From assembly GCA_046565595.1 (NCBI GenBank), contig JBKHYG010000050.1:1-36667 (forward strand): 36,667 bases of DNA, given 5' to 3'. Position 1 is the first letter of the stretch, and every line of letters starts with the position of its first letter. Both the position numbers and the translations under genes were made by a program. This DNA comes from JBKHYG01 sp046565595 (GTDB lineage: Bacteria; Actinomycetota; AC-67). Positions 1 through 7,586 of the stretch are shown here, piece after piece. Under the pieces are notes generated by a model. It ran no database searches and was not told where the DNA came from. It saw only the letters and a program-made list of their open reading frames with translations.

Positions 1-399
1 TGGGCCGCGATAGGAACGACGCTGGCTGCAGACCTCTACGGGCTCGAGGTCGTCGCCAGAGACATAGAGGATCGTGCCGAGAACGCCACCAGGTTCGTGC
101 TTCTTGGCACCAAGCGCCCATCGCCGACCGGTGATGACCGAAGCTCACTGGTCTGTTTCATCGAGCAGGACCGTCCGGGCTCACTGCTCGCGATCCTGCA
201 CGAGTTCAGCGACCGACAGATCAACCTGAGCAAACTCGAGAGCCGCCCAACCAAGGAACGGTTGGGCGAGTACTGCTTCTTCATCGACGCGGAAGGGCAC
301 GCCGATTCGCCGCCACTCTCGTACGCTATCGATTCGCTCCGCACGAAGATCATGGGAGTGAAGATCCTCGGCTCCTACCCCGCACACCGGAACCCCTAG
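1..399 (+). CDS. pheA: Prephenate dehydratase, C-terminal part (5' end outside window)
   Basis: Partial gene, open from base 1 and ending at TAG 397-399 (132 codons visible). Prephenate dehydratase converts prephenate to phenylpyruvate in phenylalanine biosynthesis, in the cytoplasm. The visible part has the end of the catalytic domain (AAIGTTLAADLYGL and the NATRF motif, about residues 2-31), then a C-terminal ACT domain. The ACT core is recognisable from RPGSLLAILHEFSDRQINLSKLESRP, seen in parts: the PGSL and ESRP motifs bind phenylalanine for feedback inhibition. The stop abuts the serS start with no gap, so the two are probably co-transcribed, a pairing familiar in Actinobacteria. Confidence 0.93.
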   Translation, partial: WAAIGTTLAADLYGLEVVARDIEDRAENATRFVLLGTKRPSPTGDDRSSLVCFIEQDRPGSLLAILHEFSDRQINLSKLESRPTKERLGEYCFFIDAEGHADSPPLSYAIDSLRTKIMGVKILGSYPAHRNP

Positions 400-1653
400 A
401 TGCTCGACCTACGACTGATCCGCGAAGATCCAGAAGGCGTGAAGGCTGCGCTGGCCCGTCGCGGGGCTGGCCGGGAGATAGATGAGATCCTCGAGCTCGA
501 TGCGCGTCGCCGCGATGCGCAGTCTCGTGCGGACGATCTCCGAGCCGAACAGAAGCGCGAAGGCAAGGCCGTCGCGAAGCTGCAGGGAGAGGAGAAGCAG
601 GCGCTGCTCGCGCGTCTGAAGGAGTTGAGCGCCGCCGTCGACGCGGCGCAAACAGAGGAAGCCGAGAGCGCCGAGCGGCTGCAGCAACTCTTGCTGGTGG
701 TCCCGAACATCCCGCACGAGTCGATGCCCGACGGGCAGACAGAGGATGACAACGAGATCCTGCGGGTCGTCGGCGAACCGCCCACTTTCGACTTCGAACC
801 GAAGGATCACCTCGATCTCGGTGAGGCTCTCGGTGTGATCGATATGGAGGCGGGCGCGCGCACCAGCGGATCGCGTTTCACCTATCTGAAGGGCTCGGCC
901 GCGAAGTTGTGGTGGGCCGTAGCTCGGTACGCGGTTGGGGTGTGCGAGGAGGCTGGGTTCACCTTCGTCCTGCCGCCCGTGCTGGTCCGACGCGACGCCA
1001 TGGAAGGCACCGGCTTCTTCCCTGCAGGCGCGGATCAGATCTACACGCTTCCAGACGACGAGCTCTACCTGGTGGGCACCGCCGAGGTTCCTCTCGGAGC
1101 CGCCCATATGGGCGAGATCATCGAACCCGATGAGTTGCCGATCAGGTATGTGGGGCACTCGGCGTGTTTCCGTCGTGAGGCTGGTGCGGCCGGAAAGGAC
1201 ACACGCGGGATCTTCCGGCTTCACCAGTTCGAGAAGGTCGAGATGTTCGCCTTCGTGCGTCCGGAAGATTCATGGGCAGAGCATGACAAACTCGTCGCGA
1301 TCGAAGAGAAGATCCTGCAAGATCTCGAGTTGCCGTATCGGGCCGTCGCGTTGTGCGGCGGCGATCTTGGTGCGCCCAGCGCCAAGACCATCGACCTCGA
1401 GGTCTGGTTCCCCGGCCAGCAGCGCTACCGCGAGACGACCAGCTGCTCGAACACCACCGACTATCAGGCCAGGCGGTTGAACACTCGGATGCGTACCGAG
1501 GGCGGTACCGAGATCGTGCACACTTTGAATGGCACGGCCGCTACTAGTTCTCGAACCGTTGCGGCGATCATGGAGAACCACCAGACCGCCGACGGCCGGA
1601 TCGTCGTGCCGAAGGTGCTTCGCGACATGCTCGGCACCGACGCCCTGGGCTGA
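400..1653 (+). CDS. serS: Seryl-tRNA synthetase
   Basis: 417 residues, the usual length. Charges tRNA-Ser (and tRNA-Sec) with serine. An N-terminal charged coiled coil (about residues 25-100), which grips the long variable arm of tRNA-Ser, is followed by the class II catalytic core. Motif 2 is visible as FRREAGAAGKDTRG followed by FRLHQFEKVEMF, and motif 3 as LNGTAATSSRT. The ATG follows the pheA TAG directly. A tandem 18-bp repeat spans the stop codon (1637-1672). A tRNA-Ser gene follows 61 bp downstream, and three more tRNA-Ser genes lie within 18 kb. If the nearby redoxin is a true selenoprotein, this enzyme would also supply the seryl-tRNA-Sec precursor. Confidence 0.97.
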   Translation: MLDLRLIREDPEGVKAALARRGAGREIDEILELDARRRDAQSRADDLRAEQKREGKAVAKLQGEEKQALLARLKELSAAVDAAQTEEAESAERLQQLLLVVPNIPHESMPDGQTEDDNEILRVVGEPPTFDFEPKDHLDLGEALGVIDMEAGARTSGSRFTYLKGSAAKLWWAVARYAVGVCEEAGFTFVLPPVLVRRDAMEGTGFFPAGADQIYTLPDDELYLVGTAEVPLGAAHMGEIIEPDELPIRYVGHSACFRREAGAAGKDTRGIFRLHQFEKVEMFAFVRPEDSWAEHDKLVAIEEKILQDLELPYRAVALCGGDLGAPSAKTIDLEVWFPGQQRYRETTSCSNTTDYQARRLNTRMRTEGGTEIVHTLNGTAATSSRTVAAIMENHQTADGRIVVPKVLRDMLGTDALG

Positions 1654-1672
1654 ACCGACACCCTGGGCTGAA
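1637..1672 (+). repeat. 18-bp tandem duplication across the serS stop codon
   Basis: Two adjacent 18-bp copies (1637-1654 and 1655-1672) differ at one base. Each contains CCCTGGGCTGAA, so the serS stop TGA (1651-1653) is duplicated in frame at 1669-1671. It looks like a simple slippage duplication with no effect on the protein. Confidence 0.8.
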
Positions 1673-1700
1673 CGAAGCGACAAGCCACTGCCTGCACCGG

Positions 1701-1706
1701 TACGCT
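1701..1706 (+). promoter_or_regulatory. -10 box (TACGCT) of tRNA-Ser(UGA)
   Basis: TACGCT lies 8 nt before the mature tRNA 5' end. The same box recurs before the other serine tRNAs: TACGCT at 12871, TACGAT at 5438 and TACGAT at 19321, each 8-12 nt from the tRNA. tRNA-Arg has TATCCT at 5563. The shared spacing supports these as primary sigma factor -10 elements. The -35 regions are less clear; the best is GTGAAC, 18 bp before 5438. Confidence 0.6.
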
Positions 1707-1714
1707 TCCGCGAC

Positions 1715-1801
1715 GGAGGGTTGGCAGAGCGGACGAATGCACCGGTCTTGAAAACCGGAGACCGTTCACGCGGTTCGTGGGTTCGAATCCCACACCCTCC
1801 G
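1715..1801 (+). tRNA. tRNA-Ser (anticodon UGA)
   Basis: 87-nt class II tRNA. The acceptor stem GGAGGGT pairs perfectly with ACCCTCC (1794-1800), and G1801 is the discriminator, as in serine tRNAs. The anticodon loop CTTGAAA is closed by a CCGGT/ACCGG stem and reads TGA. A long variable arm and a GTTCGAATC T-loop are present. CCA is not encoded. It reads UCA and UCG codons. Four bacterial serine isoacceptors are found in this window. Confidence 0.96.
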
Positions 1802-1869
1802 CTCGAACGGGCGACGCCCACTGATCGAGATCTGGGATGCCCGCCTAAGGTCTCCCCGGGCCTGCTCAC

Positions 1870-2307
1870 TCAATCGCGGGTCAAGGCCATGACCGCCAGG
1901 AAGGCGACCATGCCTGCACCAACCCACCCGAACAGCGGTGAGATGCGTGTCGCAAGGATCGCAGCACCCGCGGCGAAGACGCCCAGCAGCACGCTCGCGA
2001 AGATGTAGCCGATGGCCAACGCCGAGTGGCCACGCTCTGCCAGAGCCACCGTCTGGACGCTGAATGTCGAGAAGGTCGTGAAGGCGCCAAGGAAGCCGGT
2101 CGCCAGCAGGCCTCGCAGCCAATCAGGCCCGGTCCCGTCCTCGATCAGCAACACGAACAGCAATCCGAGTGCGAAGGACCCTGAGACATTGACGGCCAGA
2201 GTCGCCCACGGGAACAAGGCTTCGGTGCGTCGCGCGACCGACAGGTCAACGCCGTAGCGAGCCAGCGCTCCTAACGCGCCACCGATCCCGATCGCCAAGA
2301 CGGTCAT
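1870..2307 (-). CDS. crcB: Fluoride efflux channel CrcB (Fluc)
   Basis: 145 residues with four hydrophobic segments, typical of the dual-topology fluoride channel that exports F- across the inner membrane. Family signatures seen are IGGALGALARYGVDL near the N terminus, WATLAVNVSGSFALG (the conserved Asn in TM2) and TGFLGAFTTFSTFS in TM3, which supplies the phenylalanine box and Na+-site residues. The start ATG lies 28 bp after the stop of the upstream GNAT gene on the same strand, so they probably form one transcript. That gap is too short for a crcB fluoride riboswitch, and I saw none upstream of the GNAT gene. Only one crcB copy is here, enough if the protein is a homodimer. Confidence 0.93.
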   Translation of the reverse strand: MTVLAIGIGGALGALARYGVDLSVARRTEALFPWATLAVNVSGSFALGLLFVLLIEDGTGPDWLRGLLATGFLGAFTTFSTFSVQTVALAERGHSALAIGYIFASVLLGVFAAGAAILATRISPLFGWVGAGMVAFLAVMALTRD

Positions 2308-2335
2308 CGCTTCCAGAGGCTAGACCCGGTGCGGC

Positions 2336-2863
2336 TCAAAGCGTCTTGCTGAGGATGACGCTGCGATAGTTGGTGATCGCCCAATCGGTGTGGCCGATCA
2401 GTCGATAACCCCAACGCTTGTACATCTCGATCAGATCGGTCGCAGGTTCTGCGGTGTCGCAAGCGAGTTCCCTCGCGCCGTTCCTTCGCGCTTCTTCCTC
2501 CGCCCAAGCATGCAGGGCTCGCCCGATGCCTAGCCCCTTGAAGCCTGGATCCACGCCATATTGTCCGAACACCATCACGCCCGGTTGGGTGTACCAGATG
2601 CGGCCGTCGTCTGGTTCCAGATCGTCGTAGCGCACCATCCCCTTGTCGTAAAGGGTGATCGTTCCGACGATGCGCGCGTCGACCTCTGCGACCGCGCAAC
2701 TTCCCTGTTCCGCTCGGCGTTTGGTCGTGGCGACATCTTGGTGCGTCGCTAGGTATCTGAGGCCGCGCGCGGCCAGCGGTGCGTATGCGCGATGAAGCAT
2801 CTCGGTCAACGCATGCAGATCATCGGCTGCGCCTAACGGTCGGATGCTTAGGTCGGAAGTCAC
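2336..2863 (-). CDS. GNAT-family N-acetyltransferase
   Basis: 175 residues with a single GNAT fold. The acetyl-CoA-binding motif A is visible as QYGVDPGFKGLGIGRALHAW (the Q/RxxGxG/A region), and motif B as EMYKRWGYRLIGHTDW near the C terminus. The substrate cannot be deduced. The start is taken as GTG 2863-2861; the divergent BrkB gene starts only 20 bp away, so the two promoters must overlap coding sequence. It lies directly upstream of crcB on the same strand. Residues LYDKGMVRYDDLEPDDGRI form an insertion before motif A that may bind substrate (inference). Confidence 0.88.
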   Translation of the reverse strand: MTSDLSIRPLGAADDLHALTEMLHRAYAPLAARGLRYLATHQDVATTKRRAEQGSCAVAEVDARIVGTITLYDKGMVRYDDLEPDDGRIWYTQPGVMVFGQYGVDPGFKGLGIGRALHAWAEEEARRNGARELACDTAEPATDLIEMYKRWGYRLIGHTDWAITNYRSVILSKTL

Positions 2864-2883
2864 GGTGGGTATGGTACGGCGCT

Positions 2884-3771
2884 GTGAACATCAAACGGCA
2901 GATGGCGCGCGCGAAGACCTGGGCCGAACAGGCGCCGGTCCTCGGCTACCTGATCGCGGTGCAGAAGAGATTCACCAAGGATCTGGGCGGCGTTTACACC
3001 AGCGCGATCACCTACCACGGCTTCTTGAGCCTGTTCCCGATGCTGCTGATCGCCGCTTCGGTGACGGGATTCATCCTGGACGATTCTGAGACACGACAGA
3101 GGGTTCTGCGAGAACTTTCGGCGACCGTTCCTGGCCTGCAGAGCGTGATCGGCGATTCCCTCGAAGCCCTGGTTCGAGCTAGGAACGCGACCGGCATCAT
3201 CGGTCTGCTCGGACTCGCATGGACCGGCACCGGCGTCGTGCGCGCGGCCGGCCATGCGCTAACCGACATCAAAGAGATCGATCGAGAACAGCACTTCGTG
3301 GGGCGGATCGGCTGGGCGTTCGGTTCGATGATCGGGTTGGGTCTGTTGGCGGCCAGCGGACTGACGCTCGTCGTCCTGGCTTCGGTGCTGCCAAGCGCGT
3401 GGCCGATCAGACTGTTGCTGTTCATGGCGGGTGTCGGCTTCGATGTGTTGCTGTTCATGGTTGCCTACAGACTGCTGACGCCCGGCGCGGGGCCGACCTT
3501 CACCGTCCTTTGGCCCGGATCTCTGCTGGGAGGCGCCGCCTGGATGGGACTCAAACTGCTGGGGTCTTGGTTCGCGCGTCGAACCGTCAACAACGCCGAA
3601 GATGTGTACGGCCCCTTCGCGGCCACGGTAGGGGTCTTGGTCCTGTTGAGCCTGGCTGCGCGCGTGTTCCTCTACGGGGCGGTCATCAACACCCTGCGGT
3701 CAGAGCGGATGGGACTGCACGAGGAAGCCGTCACCGACGGAACCAAGGGTTCAGGCATCACGCCCCTTTGA
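2884..3771 (+). CDS. YihY/BrkB-family integral membrane protein
   Basis: 295 residues from the GTG at 2884; an alternative ATG start is at 2902. The family signature ITYHGFLSLFPMLL lies near the N terminus (residues about 40-53), followed by hydrophobic segments around residues 140-265, giving about six membrane helices. The motif PTFTVLWPGSLLGGAAWMGL is typical of the second half. YihY/BrkB proteins (once misnamed ribonuclease BN) are inner-membrane proteins of uncertain role, possibly transport or envelope stress. It is divergent from the GNAT gene and ends 45 bp before the FAD-Rieske gene. Confidence 0.9.
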   Translation: MNIKRQMARAKTWAEQAPVLGYLIAVQKRFTKDLGGVYTSAITYHGFLSLFPMLLIAASVTGFILDDSETRQRVLRELSATVPGLQSVIGDSLEALVRARNATGIIGLLGLAWTGTGVVRAAGHALTDIKEIDREQHFVGRIGWAFGSMIGLGLLAASGLTLVVLASVLPSAWPIRLLLFMAGVGFDVLLFMVAYRLLTPGAGPTFTVLWPGSLLGGAAWMGLKLLGSWFARRTVNNAEDVYGPFAATVGVLVLLSLAARVFLYGAVINTLRSERMGLHEEAVTDGTKGSGITPL

Positions 3772-3816
3772 CCTGCGAGAAGGTTGGGAGCGGCGGTCTC
3801 GGGGCAACCAGAAGGC

Positions 3817-5358
3817 ATGGAGCGACTCTCTTACTGGGTCGATGCTCAGGCACGGGTTGAGCATCCGCCCATCACCGATACCAATACTGAGGTCGTGGTG
3901 GTCGGCGGCGGCATCACCGGTTTGATGACCGCCTACATGCTGGCCAGCAACGGGGTTCCCGTCATGCTGTTAGAGAAGGACCGGATCGGTTGGGGCACCA
4001 CGGGGTTCAGTTCCGCGAAGTTGACAGTGCAACACGGGCTGATCCACACCCGCCTCAGCAAGATGCACGGCCCGGATGTTGCGGCCGGATACGCGGAGGC
4101 GCAGCAGATCGGTTTCGACCTGATCGCCTCGGTCATCGCGGGCGAAGACATCGACTGCGACATGCAATGGATGCCCAGCGCCATCTACACCGAGGACCCA
4201 GAGAAGCGCGACGATCTCGCGCAGGAAGCCGAGATCTGTCAGCAACTCGGTCTACCCGCGCAACTGGTCGGCGCGATCGACCTTCCCTTCCCTGTCGCCG
4301 CAGCCGTCGAGCTTCCCAACCAGCTGACGGTCCATCCCTATCGGCTCTGCAAGGGCCTCGCCGATGCGCTGTTGCGGCGTGGTGGTCGGATCGCCGAGGA
4401 CACGCTTGTCCGTGATGTTCAAGACAGCGGCGACGAACTTGAGGTCGTTACCGAGCGTGGCCGGATCAAGTGCAGCGTGGCGGTACTGGCGACCCAGACA
4501 CCGATACTGAACAAGGGTGGGTACTTCGCTCGGACCACTCCATCGATGTCCTATGTGATCGCTGCGCCCTATGACGACCTTCCTGGCGTCATGGCCCTGT
4601 CCGCAGAGGAGCCCCATCGCAGCATCCGTCCCCACCGAGGCAAAGACGGATCCATGCTCTTGATCGGAGGCGAGCATCATCGCACCGGCCACCTGGGCCA
4701 AGACGGCGACCCTTACGGAGAACTCGAGGCGTGGGCCAAGCAGCGGTTCTCTGGATTCGAATCCAAGTGGCGTTGGGGCGCGCAAGACTTCATGCCCGCG
4801 GACGGCCTGCCGTTCGTCGGGCCGATGACTCGGACCAAGCCCAACATCCTGATCGCAACCGGCTTCGCCAAGTGGGGGCTCAGTACCGGCGCGGCAGCGG
4901 CCAGACTGCTGACCGACCGAGTGCTGGGCCGTCAGACCCCCTGGGGCGATGTGTTCGATCCGGGTCGGGTCCGCCCGCTGGTCAGCGCGTCTACATTGCT
5001 AGAGCAGGGCGGCGAGACGCTCAAGTCTCTCGTGGGAGACAGGGTCCTCGGTGCGCACGATCTGCGTTCCCTCGAAGAGATCCAGCCGGGGGAAGGCGGG
5101 ATCGTACGCATCGATGGTGAGCGGTTGGCGGTTCACAGGACCCCCGAAGGCCGCTTGGAGGCCGTCTCGCCGGTGTGCACGCACCTCGGGTGCATCGTCT
5201 CGTTCAACCGAGCCACGGTCACCTGGGATTGCCCCTGTCACGGGTCGCGCTTCGACACCTCGGGCCAGGTGCTCTGCGGCCCGGCGACACGCGCGTTGGA
5301 ACGCCGAGACATCGAGACAGCAGCGCCCAGCACCCCCGAACGCGACCACATGGACTGA
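3817..5358 (+). CDS. FAD-dependent oxidoreductase with C-terminal Rieske [2Fe-2S] domain
   Basis: 513 residues from ATG 3817; an in-frame TTG at 3784 is a weaker alternative. The N terminus has a DAO-type FAD domain: VVVVGGGITGL binds the ADP moiety, and FVGPMTRTKPNILIATGFAKWGLS is the C-terminal FAD contact. The last ~100 residues form a Rieske domain with C454-x-H456 and C472-x-x-H475 as cluster ligands (CTHLGC and CPCHGSRF). The extra cysteines 459 and 474 sit where bc1-type Rieske domains form a disulfide. The fusion resembles the YhfW-like family of glycine/D-amino-acid oxidase-Rieske proteins. Substrate and electron partner are unknown. It is followed by tRNA genes with their own promoters. 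Confidence 0.9.
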   Translation: MERLSYWVDAQARVEHPPITDTNTEVVVVGGGITGLMTAYMLASNGVPVMLLEKDRIGWGTTGFSSAKLTVQHGLIHTRLSKMHGPDVAAGYAEAQQIGFDLIASVIAGEDIDCDMQWMPSAIYTEDPEKRDDLAQEAEICQQLGLPAQLVGAIDLPFPVAAAVELPNQLTVHPYRLCKGLADALLRRGGRIAEDTLVRDVQDSGDELEVVTERGRIKCSVAVLATQTPILNKGGYFARTTPSMSYVIAAPYDDLPGVMALSAEEPHRSIRPHRGKDGSMLLIGGEHHRTGHLGQDGDPYGELEAWAKQRFSGFESKWRWGAQDFMPADGLPFVGPMTRTKPNILIATGFAKWGLSTGAAAARLLTDRVLGRQTPWGDVFDPGRVRPLVSASTLLEQGGETLKSLVGDRVLGAHDLRSLEEIQPGEGGIVRIDGERLAVHRTPEGRLEAVSPVCTHLGCIVSFNRATVTWDCPCHGSRFDTSGQVLCGPATRALERRDIETAAPSTPERDHMD

Positions 5359-5455
5359 GTTCAGATCCGCTCTTCACCAGGGTGGTACCGAGTCCCGGGC
5401 ACGCTTCGCCAGGGTGAACGCGAGCCCCGGTCGTTGGTACGATGCCGAGCCTCAC

Positions 5456-5545
5456 GGAGGTGTCGCCTAGGCTGGTCTATGGCGCGGGATTGCTAATCCC
5501 GTTGGGGCTTTTGGTCCCTCGTGGGTTCAAATCCCACCGCCTCCG
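5456..5545 (+). tRNA. tRNA-Ser (anticodon GCU)
   Basis: 90-nt class II tRNA. The acceptor GGAGGTG pairs with CGCCTCC (5538-5544) through one G-T wobble, and G5545 is the discriminator. The anticodon stem CGGGA/TCCCG encloses TTGCTAA, giving GCT, which reads AGC/AGU. It has a long variable arm and a GTTCAAATC T-loop. A -10-like TACGAT lies 12 nt upstream. CCA is not encoded. Confidence 0.96.
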
Positions 5546-5578
5546 CCGATCGTCGCGTGAGGTATCCTGCGCGCCGTT

Positions 5579-5652
<74 letters not shown>

Positions 5653-5699
5653 CCCGCTGCAAGTTCATGCGAAGTTGTGCATAGAACCTGCATCCACCC

Positions 5700-5728
5700 T
5701 TGAACCCCCCGCGACCTGCGGCTATGGT
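5700..5728 (+). promoter_or_regulatory. Promoter of the NAGGN operon
   Basis: TTGAAC (5700-5705) and TATGGT (5723-5728) are separated by exactly 17 bp, a good match to a primary sigma factor promoter. Transcription would start near 5735 and give a ~75-nt leader that holds the hairpin at 5759-5786. Inference from pattern only. Confidence 0.55.
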
Positions 5729-5758
5729 CGCCCCATCGCACCGCAACCTGAGGAACCT

Positions 5759-5786
5759 GTCGGCGCTCCCGTTTGGGAACGCCGAC
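5759..5786 (+). promoter_or_regulatory. 5'-UTR hairpin before the amidotransferase gene
   Basis: Arms GTCGGCGCTCCC and GGGAACGCCGAC form 11 of 12 pairs (one C-A mismatch) around a GTTT loop. No T-run follows, so it is not an obvious intrinsic terminator. It ends 24 nt before the ATG of the osmolyte operon, where it could affect translation or mRNA stability. Confidence 0.55.
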
Positions 5787-5810
5787 GCAGGGAATCCTGA
5801 ATAGCAGACC

Positions 5811-7586
5811 ATGTGTGGGATCAGCGGGGAGCTTCGCGCCGACAACGGCGCGCCGGATATCCGTTCCGTGGCCGCGATCACCGACGCGATGATCCGCCGG
5901 GGGCCTGACGGCGGAGGACTGTGGTCCCAACAGGGGGTAGCCCTTGGCCATCGCCGTCTGCAGATCATCGACCTGTCGCCGCGCGGCCAGCAACCTATGG
6001 TCGATCCCGAACTCGGGCTGACGATCGTCTTCAACGGCTGCATCTACAACTATCGCGAACTACGCGAAGAGCTCTCCGCGCTCGGACATCGCTTCTTCTC
6101 GACCTCTGACACCGAGGTCATCCCCAAGGCGTACTCGCAGTGGGGTCCGGGTTTCGTCGAGAGGTTGAACGGCATGTTCGCGTTCTGCATCGTCGAGCAC
6201 GCCACCGGGCGCGCGCTCCTTGGCCGGGATCGCCTCGGCATAAAGCCGCTGTATCTAGCCGAGGTGGACGGGGGTCTGCGCTTCGCCTCGAGCCTGCCGG
6301 CGATCCTGGAAGGCGGGGGCGTTAACACGTCGATCGATCCGGTCGCGCTTCACCACTACCTGACCTTCCATGCGGTCGTGCCCGCGCCTCACACGATCCT
6401 GCAAGGGGTCCGCAAACTTCCTCCCGCGACGCTGCTACAGATCGACGCAGACGGGACGCGCCGTGAAGAGGTCTATTGGCGGCCGAGTTTCGAGCGCCGC
6501 GCTGAACGCGAGGACATGAGCGAGAGAGACTGGGAGGACGCGATCCTCGAAGGTTTCCGCAAGGCAGTGCGTCGCCGACTGGTCGCCGATGTTCCCGTGG
6601 GAGTGCTTCTGAGTGGAGGCCTGGACTCGAGCCTGGTCGTTGGTCTGTTGGCCGAAGAGGGCCAGCACGGGCTGCAGACCTTCAGCGTCGGTTTCGAATC
6701 GGTCGGCGATGTGGAGGGCAACGAGTTCCGTTACTCCGATGTGGTCGCCAAGCGGTTCGAGACCGACCATCACCAGATCCGCGTCGGTGCGGACCGTCTC
6801 GCGACCGAACTGCTCCCCACGATCAGCGCGATGAGCGAGCCGATGGTCAGTCACGACGCGATCGGCTTCTACCTGTTGTCCCAGGAGGTCGCCAAGCATG
6901 TGAAGGTCGTGCAGAGCGGCCAGGGCGCCGATGAGATCTTCGCGGGCTATCACTGGTATCCGCCGATGATGCAGACCGACGACGCGCTCGGTTCGTATCG
7001 GAAAGCCTTCTTCGATCGGACGCATCAAGAACTCAACCAACTGGTCTCTGCTGAGTACCGGTTGGATCAGGACGCAAGCGCCGAGTTCGTGCGCGCGCAC
7101 TTCGACCTTCCAGGCGCAAGCCGACCGATCGACAAGGCACTGCGTCTGGACACCCAGATCATGCTGGTCGATGATCCGGTCAAGCGGGTCGACAACATGA
7201 CCATGGCTTGGGGTCTCGAGGCACGCGTACCGTTCCTCGATCACGAACTGGTCGAACTCGCGGCCTCATGCCCGCCCGAACTCAAGGTTGCTCACGGCGG
7301 AAAGGGTGTCCTGAAGGAGGCCGCTCGACGCGTGATCCCGCATGAAGTCATCGACCGGCCGAAGGGATACTTCCCGGTGCCAGCGATCACATATCTCAGC
7401 GACGAGCCTCTCGAACTCATAACCGAAGCGCTGAGATCTCCGAGCGCGAAGGATCGCGGCTTGTTCGAGCAGACGGCGGTTGAGCGTTACCTCGCAGATC
7501 CCAACGGTTCGCACACGCCCTTGCGGGGGAATGAACTGTGGCAGATAGGACTCTTGGAACTATGGCTGCAACAGGTCGTGGGATGA
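5811..7586 (+). CDS. asnO: N-acetylglutaminylglutamine amidotransferase (asparagine synthase family)
   Basis: 591 residues, close to the family length. It is thought to convert N-acetylglutaminylglutamine to its amide (NAGGN), a compatible solute, taking ammonia from glutamine. The start is fixed by MCGISGE: Cys2 is the glutaminase nucleophile of class II (Ntn) amidotransferases. RGPDGG and VFNGCIYNYRELR follow; the usual AsnB NGEIYN reads NGCIYN here, a variant I associate with this subfamily. The synthetase domain has the PPi-loop VLLSGGLDSS at about residue 265. The context (ATP-grasp/GNAT enzyme plus M42 peptidase, coupled) is the diagnostic trio, which separates it from asparagine synthetase. 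The stop overlaps the next ATG (ATGA). Confidence 0.9.
   Translation: MCGISGELRADNGAPDIRSVAAITDAMIRRGPDGGGLWSQQGVALGHRRLQIIDLSPRGQQPMVDPELGLTIVFNGCIYNYRELREELSALGHRFFSTSDTEVIPKAYSQWGPGFVERLNGMFAFCIVEHATGRALLGRDRLGIKPLYLAEVDGGLRFASSLPAILEGGGVNTSIDPVALHHYLTFHAVVPAPHTILQGVRKLPPATLLQIDADGTRREEVYWRPSFERRAEREDMSERDWEDAILEGFRKAVRRRLVADVPVGVLLSGGLDSSLVVGLLAEEGQHGLQTFSVGFESVGDVEGNEFRYSDVVAKRFETDHHQIRVGADRLATELLPTISAMSEPMVSHDAIGFYLLSQEVAKHVKVVQSGQGADEIFAGYHWYPPMMQTDDALGSYRKAFFDRTHQELNQLVSAEYRLDQDASAEFVRAHFDLPGASRPIDKALRLDTQIMLVDDPVKRVDNMTMAWGLEARVPFLDHELVELAASCPPELKVAHGGKGVLKEAARRVIPHEVIDRPKGYFPVPAITYLSDEPLELITEALRSPSAKDRGLFEQTAVERYLADPNGSHTPLRGNELWQIGLLELWLQQVVG

Noticed and set aside
2144..2307. Possible fluoride riboswitch before crcB
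   Set aside because: crcB starts 28 bp after the GNAT gene, leaving no room, and no riboswitch-like motif was seen upstream of the GNAT gene.
5759..5786. Hairpin as an intrinsic terminator of tRNA-Arg
   Set aside because: No T-run follows, and a promoter-like pair lies between the tRNA and the hairpin.
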